Below, in pieces: positions 62,268-64,000 of a DNA stretch of 64,000 nt; within the stretch, counting starts at the first letter, position 1; each line of letters begins with the position of its first letter. The DNA comes from Branchiostoma lanceolatum (lineage: Eukaryota; Chordata; Leptocardii; Amphioxiformes; Branchiostomatidae): the NCBI RefSeq assembly GCF_035083965.1, contig NC_089732.1, positions 3,983,383 to 4,047,382 of the forward strand. Reading direction: 5' to 3'. The position numbers were made by a program, and so were the translations under genes. The notes below the pieces were generated by a model, which was given only the letters and a program-made list of their open reading frames with translations, was not told where the DNA came from and did no database searches.

Positions 62268-64000
62268 ATGGCGAGTAACATGCCAGACGACTTTGACGAC
62301 CAGTTCCTGACGTGCCCAGTCTGTATGCTGCACTTCCGGGACCCCAGAGTCCTGCCATGTCTGCACACATTTTGCAGGGGGTGTCTGGAAGAATGGGCCA
62401 CCAAACAACAGCCGCTGGAGTGTCCAACCTGCCGCACACAGGTCAGTCTACCAGACCAAGGTGTGGACATACTCAGGACCAACTTCTACGTCAACAATCT
62501 GCTGGACTTCGCGGCGGCCAAGAAAGGGGCGGAGCCAGGTGTGCCGTGCCAGGTGTGCGAGGGGAATGTGGACGGGTCAAAGTCATGGTGTGCGGATTGC
62601 GCCACGTTGCTTTGTGAGTCGTGCACCGCCGTACACCGGAAACTTCCATGTTCTAAGGACCACGAAGTTACCCCTGAAGAAACCCTTAAGGCAGAAAAAG
62701 ACGTGGGCAAATTTAATCGCAAGCGACACTGTCATAAGCACAAGAACCAAGAACTGGTCTTCTACTGTGAGAGCTGTAACGCTTTGGTTTGCACAGCGTG
62801 CACCGTGGTCGATCATCGGCCGGGCAAAGATCACAATCCGGTGGAAATCGCCACCGTCGCTCAGAAGAAAAAGGAAACACTACACGGACTTCTGCAAGAC
62901 ATAGACCCGCATCTGAAGGAAATACAGGCTTCTGTCGAGGTAGTTGAGAAGAAGATGTCAAAGTTGATGCCCTCGAAAGAAGCAGCCACAGACCAAGCCA
63001 AAGCGTATTTCCGCCGACTTGCTGACCTTCTGCAAAATCGTGAAAAGGAGATTTTGAGCCAGATTGACGAACAGTGCCGAGCCGATGGCAAGGCTCTACA
63101 GACAAAGAAGGAAGCGATAGAGTTTGAGTTGGCCGGACTGACGAGCGCACAAACGTTCTGTCAACAAGCTGTAGAACACGGAAGTGACGTGCACATTTTG
63201 GAGGTAGGACACCAAGTACAGACAAGGGTAGAAACTCTGCTGGCAAAAGAACTGGACCTGGAGTCTGACTGGAGCGAGTTTCAGTTCGTTGAGAACACGG
63301 CTGTCGCAGACTTTGACAAAGTGGTTGAAGACTTGGGTGGCGTCAAAACAAACGTCGATGTGTCGAAGTGCAAAGTTGCTGCGAAGCCAGCAGTTCAGGG
63401 GTTTGAGTGCGTCGCTGAACTGACGATAGTAAATAAAGAAGGGCGTCCATGTGTTACAAACAGTAAAGCCGTCACAGCAAACATGAAGGACCCGTCTAGG
63501 ACCGACGTCCCGACGCAACGACAGATGAAGACCGGGGGTGTGTGGGAAATCGCGTATGTACCCAATGTTACGGGGAATCACAGTTTAGAGGTCAAGGTCA
63601 ATTCACAACAGGTGACAGGAAGTCCGTTTGACATTGAAGTGAAGGGAAACCCCGTACTGACTATCGGACAGAAGGGCAGTGGAGTGGGGGAACTGAACCT
63701 TCCGATAGATGTCGCGGTTGATAAGGACGGTAACATTGCAGTTCTGGACCGGAATAACAAACGAGTCCAGGTTTTTGATGGACACAAAGGTCACTCCTTG
63801 TGTACTTTTGCCGTTGACGGTGAGAATCCATTTGGTATTGATGTGGACTCCAATGGGAGGATTCTTGTGACAGCATGGGGTGAAAAATGCGGCATAAGAC
63901 GTTACTCCAAAGAAGGTGAACTTTTGAGCACATTCAAGCCGAACTGCATGCGCAGCCCACATGGCCTGAAGGTTCTAAAGGATGGCCGCATGGTGGTGGC
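62268..64000 (+). CDS. TRIM2/3/71-like RBCC-filamin-NHL protein, second copy (cut by window edge)
   Basis: Open without interruption from ATG 62268 to the right edge (577 codons), so the C-terminus is missing only because the window ends. RING at residues 17-56 (CPVCMLHFRD, LPCLHTFC, CPTC), two B-boxes, a coiled coil, and a filamin domain ending SPFDIEVKGNPVLTIG. NHL-repeat propeller blades follow, starting GELNLPIDVAVDKDGN, then NPFGIDVDSNGRILVT and SPHGLKVLKDGRMVV. It is close to the first copy through RING and filamin (a local tandem duplicate). NHL propellers bind RNA or protein; RING suggests ubiquitin ligase activity. The start is supported by alignment with the other two MAS-type starts. 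Confidence 0.92.
   Translation, partial: MASNMPDDFDDQFLTCPVCMLHFRDPRVLPCLHTFCRGCLEEWATKQQPLECPTCRTQVSLPDQGVDILRTNFYVNNLLDFAAAKKGAEPGVPCQVCEGNVDGSKSWCADCATLLCESCTAVHRKLPCSKDHEVTPEETLKAEKDVGKFNRKRHCHKHKNQELVFYCESCNALVCTACTVVDHRPGKDHNPVEIATVAQKKKETLHGLLQDIDPHLKEIQASVEVVEKKMSKLMPSKEAATDQAKAYFRRLADLLQNREKEILSQIDEQCRADGKALQTKKEAIEFELAGLTSAQTFCQQAVEHGSDVHILEVGHQVQTRVETLLAKELDLESDWSEFQFVENTAVADFDKVVEDLGGVKTNVDVSKCKVAAKPAVQGFECVAELTIVNKEGRPCVTNSKAVTANMKDPSRTDVPTQRQMKTGGVWEIAYVPNVTGNHSLEVKVNSQQVTGSPFDIEVKGNPVLTIGQKGSGVGELNLPIDVAVDKDGNIAVLDRNNKRVQVFDGHKGHSLCTFAVDGENPFGIDVDSNGRILVTAWGEKCGIRRYSKEGELLSTFKPNCMRSPHGLKVLKDGRMVV

Overview
The window looks like an invertebrate deuterostome genome, most probably a cephalochordate (amphioxus, Branchiostoma). 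This is inference: the SMC2 and DNAJC25 proteins are vertebrate-like, genes have many short exons with GT-AG introns, paralogues lie in tandem, TRIM-NHL genes are multiplied, and the DNA is full of small fold-back and tRNA-derived repeats. No species can be fixed from the sequence alone.

Region 1 (1-29,500) is a cluster of seven paralogous genes for multi-pass, tryptophan-rich membrane proteins of about 320-335 residues. A P-(A/S)-(G/S)-W-x-F-x-I-W motif and the overall layout suggest a long-form TspO/MBR-related (tryptophan-rich sensory protein) family. Genes 1-4 run on the minus strand as head-to-tail repeats. Units 1 and 2 are nearly identical (about 3.96 kb each), gene 3 carries an in-frame stop, and gene 4 is more diverged. 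Genes 5 (+) and 6 (-) are convergent. Gene 7 (+) has an extra intron.

Region 2 (30,870-57,000) holds three conserved single-copy genes. PNKP (+; DNA 3'-phosphatase/5'-kinase, lacking the FHA domain) is convergent with SMC2 (-; condensin ATPase, 28 coding exons reconstructed, 1,209 residues). SMC2 is head-to-head with DNAJC25 (+; ER membrane J-protein) across a promoter of about 170 bp. Unusually, exon edges together with their splice sites are tandemly copied into the neighbouring intron at three places in SMC2 and one in DNAJC25. The SMC2 exon 27 case gives three successive in-frame donors 66 bp apart.

Region 3 (59,400-64,000) has two RING-B-box-coiled-coil-filamin (TRIM2/3/71-like) genes with a broken RING fragment between them. 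The second runs into NHL repeats and off the right edge. The first loses similarity exactly where the NHL part should begin.

Introns and spacers carry LINE fragments, tRNA-derived SINE-like pieces, several MITE families (two with TTAA ends, one with 8-9 bp target duplications) and simple repeats. I found no rRNA, intact tRNA, CRISPR array or virus-like element.
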